From: Hydra vulgaris
Taxonomy: Eukaryota > Cnidaria > Hydrozoa > Anthoathecata > Hydridae
DNA: 64,000 nt
Assembly: GCF_038396675.1 (NCBI RefSeq)
Contig: NC_088933.1
Location: 19,441,001 to 19,505,000, forward strand
Direction of reading: 5' to 3'
How positions within the stretch are numbered: position 1 is the stretch's first letter; every line of letters begins with the position of its first letter. Positions 1 to 62,049 of the stretch are shown in pieces. The position numbers and the translations under genes were made by a program. Under the pieces are notes generated by a model, which saw only the letters and a list, made by a program, of their open reading frames with translations, was not told the DNA's origin and made no database searches.

Positions 1-859
1 GTTATCTAACGTTTGACGTAAATATGTATTTTTAGTTTGATTTAAAAAAAATATATCAGCATGACGTCATCAGTACCAAATAAGGGCCCAAATTTGACCC
101 TTTAAGCACTTTCAGAATAGCACGTAAAGTTTTTCTCATTCAAGATATCAACCTTAAACTATTTAAGTAGTTTTTATAATGTCCACTTCATTTCCAAGAA
201 AAAGTCACACGTAGCGTCCAGACTAAAATGATTCATAAATATTTTCTTAAAACTTTTTAAATGCGACAATGCAGTTTTTTTCCCTGTGCTCTTCAATTAG
301 ATTATGGTAATAATTTCTATTATTTTCTAATAACTATACGGGTAAGATGTATCTTGAAGACAATATCTATTAACTTTATAAATATTATGCAGTAATTTAA
401 TTAAATAAAGTTCAGTAAAGTAATTTAAATTTATAGAATTTGCCATAAAATTTATCTTCTGCCAAGAAGTCACCAAGAAGTCAATAAGAGTTTGGCATAA
501 GCAGCAATCTTTTCTTCTATAATTTCAATAATAAACATTTATTGGCTTCATTAATGGAATATTTATTGGCTTCAGTACATACATCGACCATCTTTTAGCC
601 TGCTACTAAAAAAGTTCCATAGAGAAATTAATATTCATGTTTAGCATAACGGAAAAAATTTAAAATTATAAGTAATTAATTAATAAAATGCAAAAATTAT
701 AGTAGCCTAATAATTTTATTAAATTAATATTTTACTGCTAAAAAAATGACATCGCATAAATTTTTATTAAGAAAAACCAGTGGTTAAAAACATGGGTTAC
801 ATGTGGGAGCCATATGGTATTTACTTACATGGGAAATCCCACGTGGGTTTCTTGTGGGA

Positions 860-1844
860 TTTAAATTTATTTGAAGGCTGGAAACTTAAAAACCTTAAAT
901 TTTAAAATCGACATTGCATTGCGGCGAGGCTACATTTATATTGTGTAAATATATTTTACATTATTTTAGAGAATGGCAAGCAAGTATGTAAGTACCACGA
1001 ATAATGTTTATCTTTCTTTATAGAAATAAGATTAGGATTTATGCAAATAGACGTATTATTAGGATAATATAATAGTTATTTGAATATAGTTCTTGAGTAT
1101 ATTATCTGCAAACAATTAACTGTTCAAATGTTGTCAAAAACCAAGCATGCATGCATAGGACACTGCTGTGTCCAACAAAGAGATGCAGGTTCGAAAGTCA
1201 AAGAATTCCCAATTTTCTTTATTAAAAAAGAAAAAAATAGGGGGGAGATGGGTTTCTGTAACTTTTTTTAAGCTCTAAAACTTTTAACTTTAGATATAAT
1301 AAGATCCTTAAGACTTAAGGGACTTACGAACTACATTGAGGAACAAAGACAGGATATTTACAGAAACTTTTCAGTTTTTAATCTGGAGTACCACAGTGTT
1401 ATTGGGAATAAAGCCTCTGGGTCCAGTTTTCAAAGTAATATGATCTAAAGTAATGTATAAATAAAATCCTTTAAAATGCATATAACTCCTGATAGTTAAC
1501 TATATGTATAACTAGTTATACATATAATTTATTATATAAACTTATTTTTTAAGGTTATGCTGGAACAAATTAGTCCCAATTCATTCCAATTCAAGTTTTA
1601 GTTAAAGTCTAGTTTAGTTTATTTGTTCATTGTTTTTTCACTATTTTATATTTATTTGTTCATTGGTTCAAATTTGTTAATTAGTACTAATTCTTATTAC
1701 AATAAGAATGTTTGTCATTGTTGAATGTGATTTATTAGCAACTTAACTTTATTTTCAACATATTTTGACAACACCCTTTACATTTTAAATGACGACAGCT
1801 TTACTTTTCTATTGATGTTAAATTTATTACGTTTCAATAAAAAT

Positions 1845-1845
<1 letters not shown>
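860..1845. other. Noncoding stretch, nothing recognised
   Basis: AT-rich sequence without a convincing exon, repeat or hairpin. The 63-codon frame at 1080 lacks recognisable features. Confidence 0.5.
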
Positions 1846-2010
<165 letters not shown>

Positions 2011-2488
2011 CATTACAAATTTAATAATAGTGTTGTGATGTGTTATATAAACAATACTATAATAGATGATGATATGAAAATAAGATAGGATATGAAGACA
2101 ATGATCAAAGAATAAATTTACTTATAGAAATTTAGATGTTTTTTATTAGTTTCAGAATATTACATTATGTGTGACGAAAAAGTAAAGATACTTTTGCATC
2201 CAGTGTCTATTGCACCTAATGTCTACATCATCGTAAAGTAGGTTTTTACATTTTTGTTTTTTTGTTTAACGACTTATCCTAATCGATCACTTTTTCTCAG
2301 GATTCTCTTCATGGGTTCAAGGTCATTACCCATAATATGGGTTCAATTACCCATAATACGTTAGTCATTGTAAGTAATAAATTAGGAAATAATTATTTGT
2401 GAAATAAAGACCAAGTTGTAGTCATTAATGACTTCAACCTGGCTAGTAATTAAAGTTGCTCTAATAATAAGGTTCCTTAATAAAATTG

Positions 2489-2570
<82 letters not shown>

Positions 2571-2579
2571 GTCTCTCTG

Positions 2580-2659
<80 letters not shown>
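2489..2659. repeat. (CT)n microsatellite
   Basis: About 170 bases of CT repeats, interrupted by TGTCTCTCTCGTC near 2561. Confidence 0.95.
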
Positions 2660-2663
<4 letters not shown>

Positions 2664-3032
2664 ATATATATATTTTTAGAAAATGTTTGAAGAAAGTTAG
2701 AAGATACTAAAAACCTTGGTATTATGCAAGCCGAAGCGATTTACTTAATTCAATCGACAAAATCGCAAAAGAAAAAATAATATTTTCAATACTTATTTTG
2801 AATGTATTTATTAATAGCATTTATTTTAAAATAAATTCATTTTGCAACACGTTTTTTTAATTTAAATCTTCATATCGTAAAAACCCACGCGTATCCCATA
2901 TGGGATTTACCATATGGAATCTATGTGGGATTTACCATATGAAACCCACATGGCACAGAATAATAATCCCCACATGGGTTACATACTGAAAAAAGCCATG
3001 CGTATCCCATGTGCGCTTTTTCACTGGGGTGG

Positions 3033-3243
3033 GGGGTTCAAAACCCTATTGAATATATTATTATTAGTAGGGCTAAGGGACTTTGACCCTCTACTTGCCA
3101 AATTTTTATTATAAAATATAAAAATAAATTAAATAAATTTGATTACACCCCCCTCCCTCCACTTTCCCCAGAAAAAAGCATGCACTGCGATCCTTGCAAG
3201 GTACCAAAACTCGCATCTCGTGGAAGGTTGTTAGACACTTTCT
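3033..3243 (+). repeat. Dispersed repeat copy A (inverted partner at 5418-5652)
   Basis: It shares GGGGTTCAAAACCCTATTGA, a pyrimidine-rich middle, CTGCGATCCTTG and ACTCGCATCT with the reverse strand of 5418-5652. Confidence 0.75.
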
Positions 3244-3563
3244 AATACTATTAATAATAAATAATGACTTGATACACCAAAAAATATTTTATTCTTATAA
3301 TTTCTTTATGCTTTTCCAGCTAAATTTATATATCTTTTATCTTTATTTAATATATATATATATATATATTTTAGATAAAAGCAAATCCTAATAAGTTATT
3401 ATTAGAAGCGCATCCAGTGCTACGTTATTGACTTCTCGGTGGTTTTCAGGCAGAAGATAAATTTTATGGCAAATTATGTAAATTTAAATTATCTTACTGA
3501 TCTTTATTTAATTAAATTACTGTATAATATTTATAAAGTTAATAGATATTGTCTACAAGATAC

Positions 3564-4100
3564 TATCTTAGTCTTAATGAAAAGTCTGAAATTGCCTTAT
3601 GCAAATTTTCTCCTTGGTCTTTGTGACTTCTTATCTTGCACAAGTTGGTTTAAACTTGGTGTAGATCGCTTCTTCAGTTTGTTCTGGAATTCTGGATAGA
3701 CCACATTGAACTTCTTCACAAAAAGGAATAATGTGGTCTAACAAGATGAGGACCTTCTTTGTTATGAGTAAGGTGGGCTAACATGATGTGAACCCTCTTT
3801 GTTATGGGTAAGGAGGGCTAACACGATGTAGACCTTTGTTATGGGTAAGGCGTAATAATCTTTTGAAAACTCTATTAGGTTATTATATTATTCTTTCAAC
3901 ATAGCAATAGAATGCTTGACATTAGGACTACGAAAAGTACAGAAGCAGTCATCCACAACACACTTTATATCTTATACATGTAATAATAAGTATTAGCTGT
4001 TGACAATTATTCAGAAATGCTTCCTATAGATCTATAAGATTATTCTATATCTTATTACAATTCACTTCATCAAATCCTCCTCCATAATAGCCATGTCTGA
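3564..4100. other. Noncoding stretch with short direct repeats
   Basis: Three imperfect copies of a phrase like CTTTGTTATGGGTAAGG(A/C)GGGCTAACA lie between about 3730 and 3850. No gene is seen. Confidence 0.5.
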
Positions 4101-4139
4101 GAATATACTATTTAGACAGCCATTAATTAAAATATGGTT

Positions 4140-4880
4140 AAAGAGTAAAAATTAGGTTGCTGCGAACATTAATAAAACCCATAAATATATGTAATGATGA
4201 TGAAAGAATTTTGTTTATCAGCCTAACTTCTTGATCTTCATCAAGATGACTAAGCCTTTTTTGTCTAACATTTTTATATAGCTGTACTGTTTCTTTTTCT
4301 TTTCCCGCTGCTTAAAATTCAAAAAGACAAAGATCAAGGCTTCCAGACATTCTTAATATAAACATGCATGGATGTCACCAAGGCCAGAGAAACCCATAAT
4401 CATGTTAATCAAAGTCCCATACTATATGAAAAGCCAGGCTATCTAGCTTGATAAAATTTGTTTTATCTTCTGATATGTTTCAGGAACATCTTCAGCAATA
4501 GCAATAAAGTTTATACGTTGCACACTAGACCCCATATATTCACATATTTCCCAACGTTTACTTCTGTTCTTATTATATATTATTGCTTTTAACTTCAAAT
4601 TCATCTGCATCAAAAATATTAAAACATATTTTAATAGGCCTTCAACTCCATCAATTGATACTTGTACGACAGTATCATAAGAATTCAACGTTGTTCTGTT
4701 TACCAATTATTGATAGACATTTAGAGCAGGTCTTTAATGTGTATTCTGGAGTGGTAGAAGAGCTCTAATCGATCTCAATTGTAATAATGTCCGACTTGTG
4801 CTTCTTAAAAATCCAATTAATCTAAATAATAATTATTCAGAAGATATACATCTTTATATTCTAGCAGATGTTTTAAAATT
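4140..4880 (-). pseudogene. Decayed mobile-element ORF remnant, unrecognised family
   Basis: A minus-strand frame at 4443-4706 reads VVQVSIDGVEGLLKYVLIFL and later VQRINFIAIAEDVPETYQKI. Adjacent frames continue with stops towards 4140 (IMGFSGLGDIHACLY). The pattern of short aligned pieces broken by stops is typical of old repeats. SIDG followed by a hydrophobic strand might be an RNase-H-like transposase start, but this is a guess. Confidence 0.35.
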
Positions 4881-5418
4881 ATATTCTAACCGATGTAATT
4901 AACTTAAAACTAAAACTTTTCTTTCTTATGTGTCCATCTGGTCGGTGGTTTCTTTTTTTTGCAAGTATGTACAAATTAGTTATGCAACTTCCACTTATTG
5001 AAGAAAGATAGGCTGCAATTTCTTTCATTTATCTAGTGTATACATACGTCTATACCAGTTTTTCACTATTATCTTGAACTGCAATCAGGCTCTTTTTAGT
5101 TTTTTCCCCCAGCAATCACAACAAAAACTATTTATATTCATTTTTATTTTGCTAAGATTAAAACAACGTCATTAGTATTATAATATATAATACTAAAATT
5201 TATATAATACAAGTTTTTAATATTTAGAAAATTTATTAAAGCAATCAAGGTATTCAAATTTTAAAGCGTTACACGCAAAAAAATTAATTTAAACAAAATT
5301 TAATGCAGCATTTAGTGAAACCTATAACTAGTTCATATTTATACTCCCTAATGGTAAAAACAATTGATAAAAGACCCCTTTTTAATATTTTGGGCTTTAA
5401 AGTTTCAAGTCATCATTT
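4880..5418. other. Noncoding stretch, nothing recognised
   Basis: AT-rich, no convincing gene or repeat. Confidence 0.5.
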
Positions 5419-5652
5419 AATATAAGAAAGAGCCCAACAACCTCCCGTAAGATGCGAGTCTCTTTACCTTACAAGGATCGCAGCGCATGTTTTTATCTGG
5501 GGAAGGTATAGGAAAGAGGATGTAAAAAATTTTTTAAATATATTTGTATATTTTATGCTAGATTTATGTTTTAAAATAAAAAAATTGGCGAGGGGCCAAG
5601 GCTCCTCGGCCCTTCAATCAATATTTTCAATAGGGTTTTGAACCCCCTTAAA
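5418..5652 (-). repeat. Dispersed repeat copy B (inverted partner of 3033-3243)
   Basis: On the minus strand it begins AAGGGGGTTCAAAACCCTAT and ends with the same ACTCGCATCT block as copy A. It carries no coding sequence that I recognise. Confidence 0.75.
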
Positions 5653-5704
5653 AATGCATATCTGGATTTTTTAAATGTTTAATTTTAAATTTCCTTATAA
5701 ATAT

Positions 5705-5893
5705 CTATATGATGGCATATTTTTTTAAAGTTGGATAGTACAATCTGCGGGCCAATGACACATCAATGTTTTGGAACTCTCTTCCATTTTCTGAAGTTAT
5801 TAGTGACTTCTCAATAACAGTTTCACATACATATTTACAAAGTTTGCTAATTTTATCATAATTTTCTCTCATAATTGGTTCAGACGTACTCAT
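5705..5893 (-). other. Short open frame of unknown origin
   Basis: A 62-codon frame starts MSTSEPIMRENYDKISKLCK and ends ARRLYYPTLKKYAII. Its composition is more protein-like than most random frames here, but no motif is recognised and no splice partner was found. It may be an exon of a dead element. Confidence 0.25.
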
Positions 5894-5958
5894 TATTTTT
5901 CTAAACCGTTGCAGGTTGTCACAAATTTTTATTCAGAGTGGAAAAATTTTTTTATTTA

Positions 5959-6178
5959 TAGCAGTTTTGTCATCTAAGAGGATACAATGTTAACTATTCA
6001 AACGTTAGAACTTTATCTTAAATAAAATCATTAACAGATGAAAAGATAATATATTTAAAGCAGAGTAGTCATCTAAGAAAAATACAATATTAACTATTCG
6101 ATATAAGAACTTTATCTTAAATAAAAGTCTATAACATATGAAAAGATATTATACTTATAGCAGTTTTGTCACCTTGGA
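5959..6178 (+). repeat. Tandem duplication, about 101-bp unit
   Basis: AGCAGNNTNGTCATCTAAGA starts near 5959 and 6060, and AGCAGTTTTGTCACC begins a third partial unit near 6160. The units share CTTTATCTTAAATAAAA. Confidence 0.7.
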
Positions 6179-6179
6179 C

Positions 6180-6540
6180 AGGGCCGACGACACGGGTTAT
6201 GAAGTGGAGGGGCGCAATCGTCAATTTCTAAAAACAGTCCTCTATATCAAGAATTTTCTAAAAAAAAAGGTCCTTTAGAATAAAAGTGAAGGGTAGGGGG
6301 TCGTAATCCCCCCTTCCCAACTTTTTTGTTTGAGCGTATAGAGGGGATATAAAGTATATTCAATATATTCCGTCTATCTTATTTCATTCTCACAGAAATA
6401 AGTTGAATTAAAAGAATAAGTGTTACGGGTGGGTTACGAGGGGGAGGGGGGAGAGAGAGAGAGGAGGAAGGGCTCAAAAAATGTCAAAAACTGTGTGACG
6501 TAATAATGGACGACCCCTTAAAGGATACAAAGTTAATTTT
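6180..6540. repeat. G-rich probable dispersed repeat
   Basis: Contains AGTGGAGGGGCG, GGTAGGGGGTCG and GGGGGAGGGGGGAGAGAG within AT-rich surroundings, and ends near GTGTGACGTAATAATGGACG. No ORF is seen. The compositional jump suggests an inserted element. Confidence 0.4.
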
Positions 6541-7250
6541 GAAAACAATTTTTATGTGTAAATTTGCTTTTCAAATCGGTTAATTAATCAATTAAACTAA
6601 TATTTATAATTAGTTTTTTGTGACACAAATTAAATAAATATTAAAATAATTAACGCACTCGTAAATAAAATTTAGTAATTATCACTTGTAATCGATTAAC
6701 AATTGTCAATTTTAATTGGCTTATAAATTTTTAGTTGTATTTAGAGCAATTGATATAAGTAATTAAAACAAATGTTTTTATTATTATCTTGATATTATTT
6801 GTAAATGACGCAAGCAATATACTCTTTGTGTATCAAAGTTTTTTTAATTAGTGTATTGGATTTTTTAATACTTTTGTGCTTTGCAATATTTTTAATAGAT
6901 GTTGTTGTAATTAATACTACCTTTCATGACTACTACAAAACTTGAATACTACATTTTAAAAATAAAACCCAACTCAAATTACTAAACTTAGCAAACTGTG
7001 GCTATATACTACAAGTTGTGACTAATACATTACACCATTACTGTTACACATCATGGGTACAATGGTTCCTAAATACATTGATTAGAAAATGTTAAAAGTT
7101 TGTAAGTATTCCAGCCCAGGCAAAGGCCCCATATTGCAAGATCAAAGTATGTTCCTTTTGACTTGCTTCAAAGTTTCAAATTTTCAACTATAAAGCTAGT
7201 AAAAATGCCAGCAAATTTCTTCCTGTTTAAAGTATAGTGAACTAATTATT
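6540..7250. other. Noncoding stretch, nothing recognised
   Basis: AT-rich with no supported exon or repeat. Confidence 0.5.
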
Positions 7251-7329
7251 TATTGAGGGGGTTCTAGAGTATTGAATAAAACTCTAGAACACACTCTTAA
7301 TCCAATTATTTCTTTAACTGGTCGAACTT

Positions 7330-7375
7330 CTAGTTAAAAAACAAAATTGCTGTAGCAATTTTGTTTTTAAACTAG
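7330..7375. repeat. Inverted repeat hairpin, 22-bp arms
   Basis: Arms starting CTAGTTAAAAAACAAAATTG pair with one mismatch around a 2-base loop. A smaller 10-bp hairpin (GTTCTAGAGT) lies at about 7260-7290. Confidence 0.85.
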
Positions 7376-7782
7376 AATCTTTTTCCTGTTTTTATTATTA
7401 GCTGCAAACGTATAGACAGGTGCTTATTTTTAAAAATAGGTTCAATTAAGCAGACATTATATTAACAGGTATTGAGTTTTTAATAGATTTAAAGTTACAA
7501 CAAAAAAATAACTTGGTTTAACTATTATAACTTTTTTTGTGTGGAAGACTAAAACTACTTTGTTGTTAAAGCTAGACAAAGGCTAAGGGTTAACAACACT
7601 ACTGCAAATACAGTATATTATAATGGCTAAATATTATGACTACTTCGTTAAACATTTCAAAATGTAATAACAACTTTGCAATTAACATATTATTTTTTAT
7701 AGTTCCTTTGAAAAAATTCTTTTAATTAAAAGCAAATGGAAAGCAGAAAAAACCAAAACATATAATTGTACATTAGGATGGT

Positions 7783-8830
7783 AAACTGTTTCCAGACTTC
7801 AAAATGGAAAACAAGGAAAGCTTAGCTGATTTGGTATCTTGCATGCTTGACTTTGAAGTAGGCAAGGTTCTTGGAATACCAGTAATCATAAATACATCAG
7901 GTAAATAGCATGCAATAAATACATTTAACCTTGCAGATGAGTGTCCAAATATCACATACATGAAAGAATACTGAAGAATACTGTTCAAAGGCAGAAGTTT
8001 GCAAATCCATGCAAAACAAGTTCAATACAGTTAGTGAGGAGAATATTTTATAACAAAAATATAAAAAACTTGCTACCTTTTGCAAAAATATAAAAAACTT
8101 GCTACCTACCTATTGATTTTGATACTTCTTGGTGAAAGACCTCAAAGAAAAAATGAATTAGGTGAAACAAGGAAATTGATGAAACCATCATGTTTGATGA
8201 ACGCTATCGATTTTGTATCCTACAACGGTGCTAGCTTTTATTTCTCAAGGATATGACTAGGACATGATTACAAAACTTAAAGCAGTATGTAAATTTAATT
8301 CATTTTTCTACTTTAAAAATTGGCTCTGCTCATCCAATGAAGTTGATGCAGCCTATAATGATTTTAAACTATACCATTGCTTACATAATTATTGTAAACA
8401 TGATTAAAAAATAGCAAGTGAAGTTTTAAAAGCAATGGAAAGACACTTCTTGTACTTAAGAATACTTAAGAACGTGCAGTACTTAAGAATGTGCAGTATT
8501 GTCTCTATTTTCAAAAAGACTTTCCTCTCCACAATGGCAAATAATTGCTCAAACATTGCTTCAAATTCCTACCCATTAGAGATTGAAATGGGTTTTCCAA
8601 CTTTTTCTGTTTTATTTACCCTCAGTAATGTACCCTTAGAACAGTTTTTATTTCAATCTTAAATTTAGAGCTGACTGGCTTTATATATCTCTTACTGAGC
8701 GGCAAAAAGATCCTAATTACAAAGAAGTTGAAACATTTGTGTGAACGTTGTGAACAATCTGTTAGTAATAGAGCTGTAAAATTGATTCAAAATTTTCCAA
8801 CTAGTGTTTCAAATGATGAAAAATGAAAAC
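7783..8830 (+). pseudogene. Decayed coding remnant, family not recognised
   Basis: Pieces of protein-like plus-strand sequence occur in changing frames. Examples are DGKLFPDFKMENKESLADLV to PVIINTS before GTAAAT, DECPNITYMKEY after TTGCAG, SNEVDAAYNDFKLYHCLHNY near 8340 and ASEVLKAMERH near 8420. Stops and frameshifts separate them. This looks like a dead mobile-element gene. I do not recognise the family. Confidence 0.35.
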
Positions 8831-9298
8831 AGTTTTTATTGTAAGTTGTTAAATGCATTAAATAAATTATCTTTACTGTTGAAAAAAAAAAAAAAATTTA
8901 CAGTTGTATAGAATGACTAATTTTTATGTCATTTAATATGGTTTCAGTTACCATGTACTTAATCTTCTCTTTTTATTAAAACATAACAAATATTGAAATG
9001 CATTGCATTACAAACATTTTGTCATGTTTTTAGTGTAGAAAAATAAAGATTCATTCAGTTATTTGAATTAGGCGGGTTCATCATCAAATGATTTAAAATT
9101 TCCTGTAATAAAAATATACAAAGGAGTCTTTTCTTGAGCTAAACTATTTTGCACTAAATTTGATCTTGATTCAGAAATGTACAATAAAATGTTTAATAAA
9201 TTAAATTTATTTAAGACATTTCAACAACAACAAAAAATATATTTATTGAATATGCTACTTCTTTGCTATATTCATATTTACTTTATAGATATTCAAAA

Positions 9299-9414
<116 letters not shown>

Positions 9415-9837
9415 GTTTTATATATAAATGTGCAAAACACGAAATGTTGAGACAGGTAATTACTAGATTACTCTTATGTAACACCAACATAAAAATAGTA
9501 ATAATAGTAATAAAAATCTTCAATAAGAGTAATTGTGAAGAAACCAACATTTTTTATAAGCAGTAGAAACTTTTATAGCTTTTTATCAAATTTTTTATCA
9601 AATAAGTAATGTTGTTAACAAATAAATGGATAACTAGTATGAAAACCCAAAGACAACACTCGTCTATTCACTGCGCAATAATTGAGGCTTGTTATGTATA
9701 TATTCTTGTAATATTAAAGTTACAAATATATGCTTGTAACAAGTATAAACAAAATTTTGTATTTGATAAGCAATTTTACACACACACATTTGTAAATAAT
9801 GTATAACATAAATTTTGATTTTAATTTTTATACATAG

Positions 9838-10019
<182 letters not shown>

Positions 10020-10078
10020 GGTTATGACTGTAAATATTTTTTCAAAATTTTGTTTCTTCTGTGGTCACAAATGATGAA

Positions 10079-10129
10079 CTTTTGTGACCTGATATTTATA
10101 AATTATTTATAAATATCAAGTCACAAAAG
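10079..10129. repeat. Near-perfect hairpin upstream of the gene
   Basis: 24-base arms beginning CTTTTGTGAC pair with one mismatch around a 3-base loop, 435 bases upstream of the start codon. Confidence 0.85.
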
Positions 10130-10534
10130 AAGTGAGAAATTATTTATTATAGTATTTTTCTCTTAAAGTATATTATATTGGGCCTCACAAGAAGTGAAAT
10201 TTTATAGAGAATTTATAAATAACAATCTTTTTAAAATTTAACCTTCTTAAGAAAAATATTTTTTTAACTTTTGTTTAAAAATATTAGTTTTTTTACAATA
10301 AAATTGAAAAAATTGATTTCATTTAAAAGCTTTAAATTTTTAAACCCAAATAACCTTTTTTTTTAATGTGATTTTCTTAATCAGTAATAAAATGTTTAAT
10401 TTATTCTTACTTACAGGCCAAAAAATTATTTTTTTGTCATAACCCAAATATCCTTATTTTGTCTGTGTATAAATAAATAGCAAATATTTGTAAGAGCAAT
10501 AATTTTTTTTAGATGAAATTTTAAAAAAAGTGCA

Positions 10535-10563
10535 AATTTTTGGTTACTAGCAACATTTTTCAA
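10535..10563 (+). promoter_or_regulatory. Possible leader acceptor and 5' UTR of the PH/actin-like gene
   Basis: A T-rich run ending GGTTACTAG lies just upstream of a 15-base stretch before ATG. Hydra is known to use spliced-leader trans-splicing, and the position would suit such an acceptor. It could equally be plain 5' UTR. Confidence 0.3.
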
Positions 10564-59315
<48,752 letters not shown>

Positions 59316-59649
59316 AATCTGACTACCTATTTCAAATTATGATATAACAACTAATTACTATTTAAAATTTTGATGGTAATAGCTGGTTAACTATTGGAAA
59401 TATTGTGTCATGTAATATTTATAAATTTTTTTATTTTTTGTTTTTATAATATTTTTTTAAAAAATTTATTTTTTAATCTTATGCTTGTATATTTGTTTTT
59501 ATATTATTTTAGCATTTTATAGAATTTATTAACGTGTAAAATTTGAAAGTAATTTTAAAAGTTTTAAAATTAAGGTTTGACTGTCAATTGTAAACAAATT
59601 ATTTTCAAGGTTTAATGATTTCATAGATTAAAGAAAGAAAGAAAAAAGA

Positions 59650-59892
59650 GATAATAAAACTATTTTCTTTTACAAAGCTGTTAGGATGAAAATCATGACA
59701 AATTGAAACTGTTTATCTTATTTGCTTCTGTTTTCAGAAGCCTTCAATTTTTTTTAAGGTTGTGTCTAAGCGAAACCCTGAAAAAATGGCCGATAAGGTT
59801 TCTAAGAAAAGTTCTGGCTGTTAAAATTAGTGATTGTGTATACTTATGTATAAATTCATATCATAAAGTATCGTATTTTTATATTCAAATAA
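59650..59892 (+). promoter_or_regulatory. Candidate polyadenylation signals downstream of the stop
   Basis: AATAAA occurs near 59654 and 59887, 340 and 570 bases after the stop codon. Such hexamers are frequent by chance in this composition, so this is weak. Confidence 0.25.
59739..59823 (+). other. Possible unassigned terminal exon
   Basis: A strong acceptor (TGCTTCTGTTTTCAG) is followed by an open frame KPSIFFKVVSKRNPEKMADK ending KKSSGC-stop. It is the wrong phase to follow exon 24, whose only donor-like site would make an immediate stop. It might be an alternative 3' exon or part of a neighbour. Confidence 0.25.
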
Positions 59893-59899
59893 AAAAAAA

Positions 59900-61056
59900 A
59901 GTTAATTAGTAAATGTAAATAATTGTTATAATGTTTTTTGTAATGGTCCCTTATTCCAAACAATGATAAAAAAGCAGCCAATTCAAGTCAACTTGTCCAC
60001 CTTTAATGGATTCTAGGAACCAAGGCCCATAGTATATAGAAATAAAGAATACTGTTGTCTTTACCATATTTTCTTTCCCGTAAATCAACTGGGCCCATAC
60101 CATAGGGTGAGCAGATATAAAGCATTTGCCGTGAACCTGATGAATAAATTATTGTTATTAAATATACAAGAAAAATTTGAAAAAAAGTGCTTTCCCTAAA
60201 AACAAAAATTATTGATAACTTACTGCAACTGGTTTTCTAAGCAGGCGTCAGTGGTTTATTATGTGGAATTTAAAAAGTTGACTATATTACTTATCTAAAA
60301 AAACGTTGGTTTTTCAACCGGCAAAAACCAAAGCTTAAAATTGACTCAATCAAATATTTTGGACTCGATATCTGTAGGCCACTTAAAAAAATTTATGTTT
60401 AAGTAATCATTATCAAATTTTGAAAATTCCACAGAATTGTTTATAAAGAGTCATTTCTGCACTGTTTTTATTTAGAGGTTTCAGTGGAAGTTATAATATT
60501 TATGAGTATTATTGTAAATTATAAAACCACTTATGTCAATTATATTATTACATCGATGATAAAACTCGCTAACCTTCTACGAGTTTCTTTTACAACAACA
60601 TTTATAATTAAAAATAGTAATTTTTTTAACGAAACATTAACAGTTTTCATGATAAGAAAAACATTGAATTACGCTATATTATGTTAAAGTTATCAAATTA
60701 CGTTATACTATGTTGTTTATTTTATATATTGCATTTTATTACGTCATGGAATTGTAACGTAGTTAAATGTAAACATACAGAAGTTGTATTGAAAAGAAAG
60801 AATGAAAAAAAAAGAAAGAGAATCAAAAACAGCATTTTTTTGATTTTTTCAACCTATTTCTAAATACGTAAAACTTTGAAAATTAAAATGTATATAATAC
60901 ATTGTATAGTATTCTATTTTGTTATAGTACAATTTAGAAAAAAATTTAATTCGAGCGATGCGGTTTTTTTTTCAGAAATCTGCAAGAAATTGATTTCGCT
61001 AATAGAAATGTTCTTTAGATCTTAGCCCAATCAGAAAATTTTTTGCTACTTGTTAG

Positions 61057-61058
<2 letters not shown>
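59900..61058. other. Downstream flank, nothing convincing
   Basis: AT-rich with two short frames (60484, 60681) of no recognisable content. Confidence 0.4.

Positions 61059-61139
<81 letters not shown>
61059..61139. repeat. (TA)n microsatellite
   Basis: About 80 bases of TA repeats. Confidence 0.95.
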
Positions 61140-61142
<3 letters not shown>

Positions 61143-61500
61143 GGGCGCCCCAAGCATTTTTTGGTCTTTGAGATAGCAAACTTCCAGATATGGAGCAAAC
61201 TCCAAATATTTATATGTTTATACTTATGTCAAATAAGGATGCTTTGCAAAAAATTGCGATGATTGGAGTACGGGAACAAAAAAGCCCAAAAAATTTAGCC
61301 CCACCTGCCCCAAACATGAGAGCAACAAATTGATAAAATATTTTTTGTATTATTTTCAACTAGACTTATATTCATCGATAAATTTTAAATTTCATAGTAA
61401 AATATTTTAGCGTTCAAAAATTATGACCATATAAAGTTTAAACCCCCCTCAATTTGAGGGGGTTGCAAATTTTATATTGTCATAATTTTTGAACTCTGAG
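61140..61500 (+). repeat. Dispersed repeat copy, partner at 58515-58830
   Basis: It starts CAGGGGCGCCCCAAGCATTT right after (TA)n and ends with a hairpin (ACCCCCCTCAATTTGAGGGG) and TTTTTGAAC. No ORF. It may be a nonautonomous element. Confidence 0.8.
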
Positions 61501-61908
61501 ATTCCTTTTTTAAAACATTGTAAAAACCCATCCATATTTCCTAAAGACTGAATTTTTTTTTTTGAACGACAAAAAAATTATTTCTCTAAAACTAACACGT
61601 CAATAACAAGTTCATATTTATTATTTTCAAAGGAATATAGGAAACATACCGGAAAAGATTGTAAAAAAAAATAGGCTAACATACTTTTTAATTGAATTCC
61701 GTTCTAACTTTTATTCATGATTATTTTATTAATTTACACGTTAGTTTGACAACTTCCTATAAAAGGTTGGATAAAATTACTTAGGATGACCAGTTTATTC
61801 ACATTTAAAGCCTTTATAAATATTTTGATAAGACCTAAAAGTAAATATACATAGAAATGGGTCGAAAACAGTAAGCGAAGCAACAAAGTGGTAAATAATA
61901 GATGTAAA

Positions 61909-61993
61909 GCATCCCAGCCGGCAAAAAGTCTTAAAAGACGTCTTTTGAACGTTCATAAGACGTCTTTTTAGGAACAAATGCCGGCTGGGATGC
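61909..61993. mobile_element. 85-bp palindromic MITE-like unit
   Basis: GCATCCCAGCCGGCA and its exact reverse complement bound 85 bases holding two AAAAGACGTCTTTT palindromes. A degenerate repeat of the right half (…TGCGGCTGGGATG) follows to about 62045. Confidence 0.85.
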
Positions 61994-62049
61994 GTCTTTT
62001 GAGCGTACATAAGAAGACTTTTTAGGACCAAATGCGGCTGGGATGATGA

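Noticed and set aside
2428..2710. Leu/Ser repeat proteins in the CT array
   Set aside because: Translation of (CT)n; no coding evidence outside the repeat.
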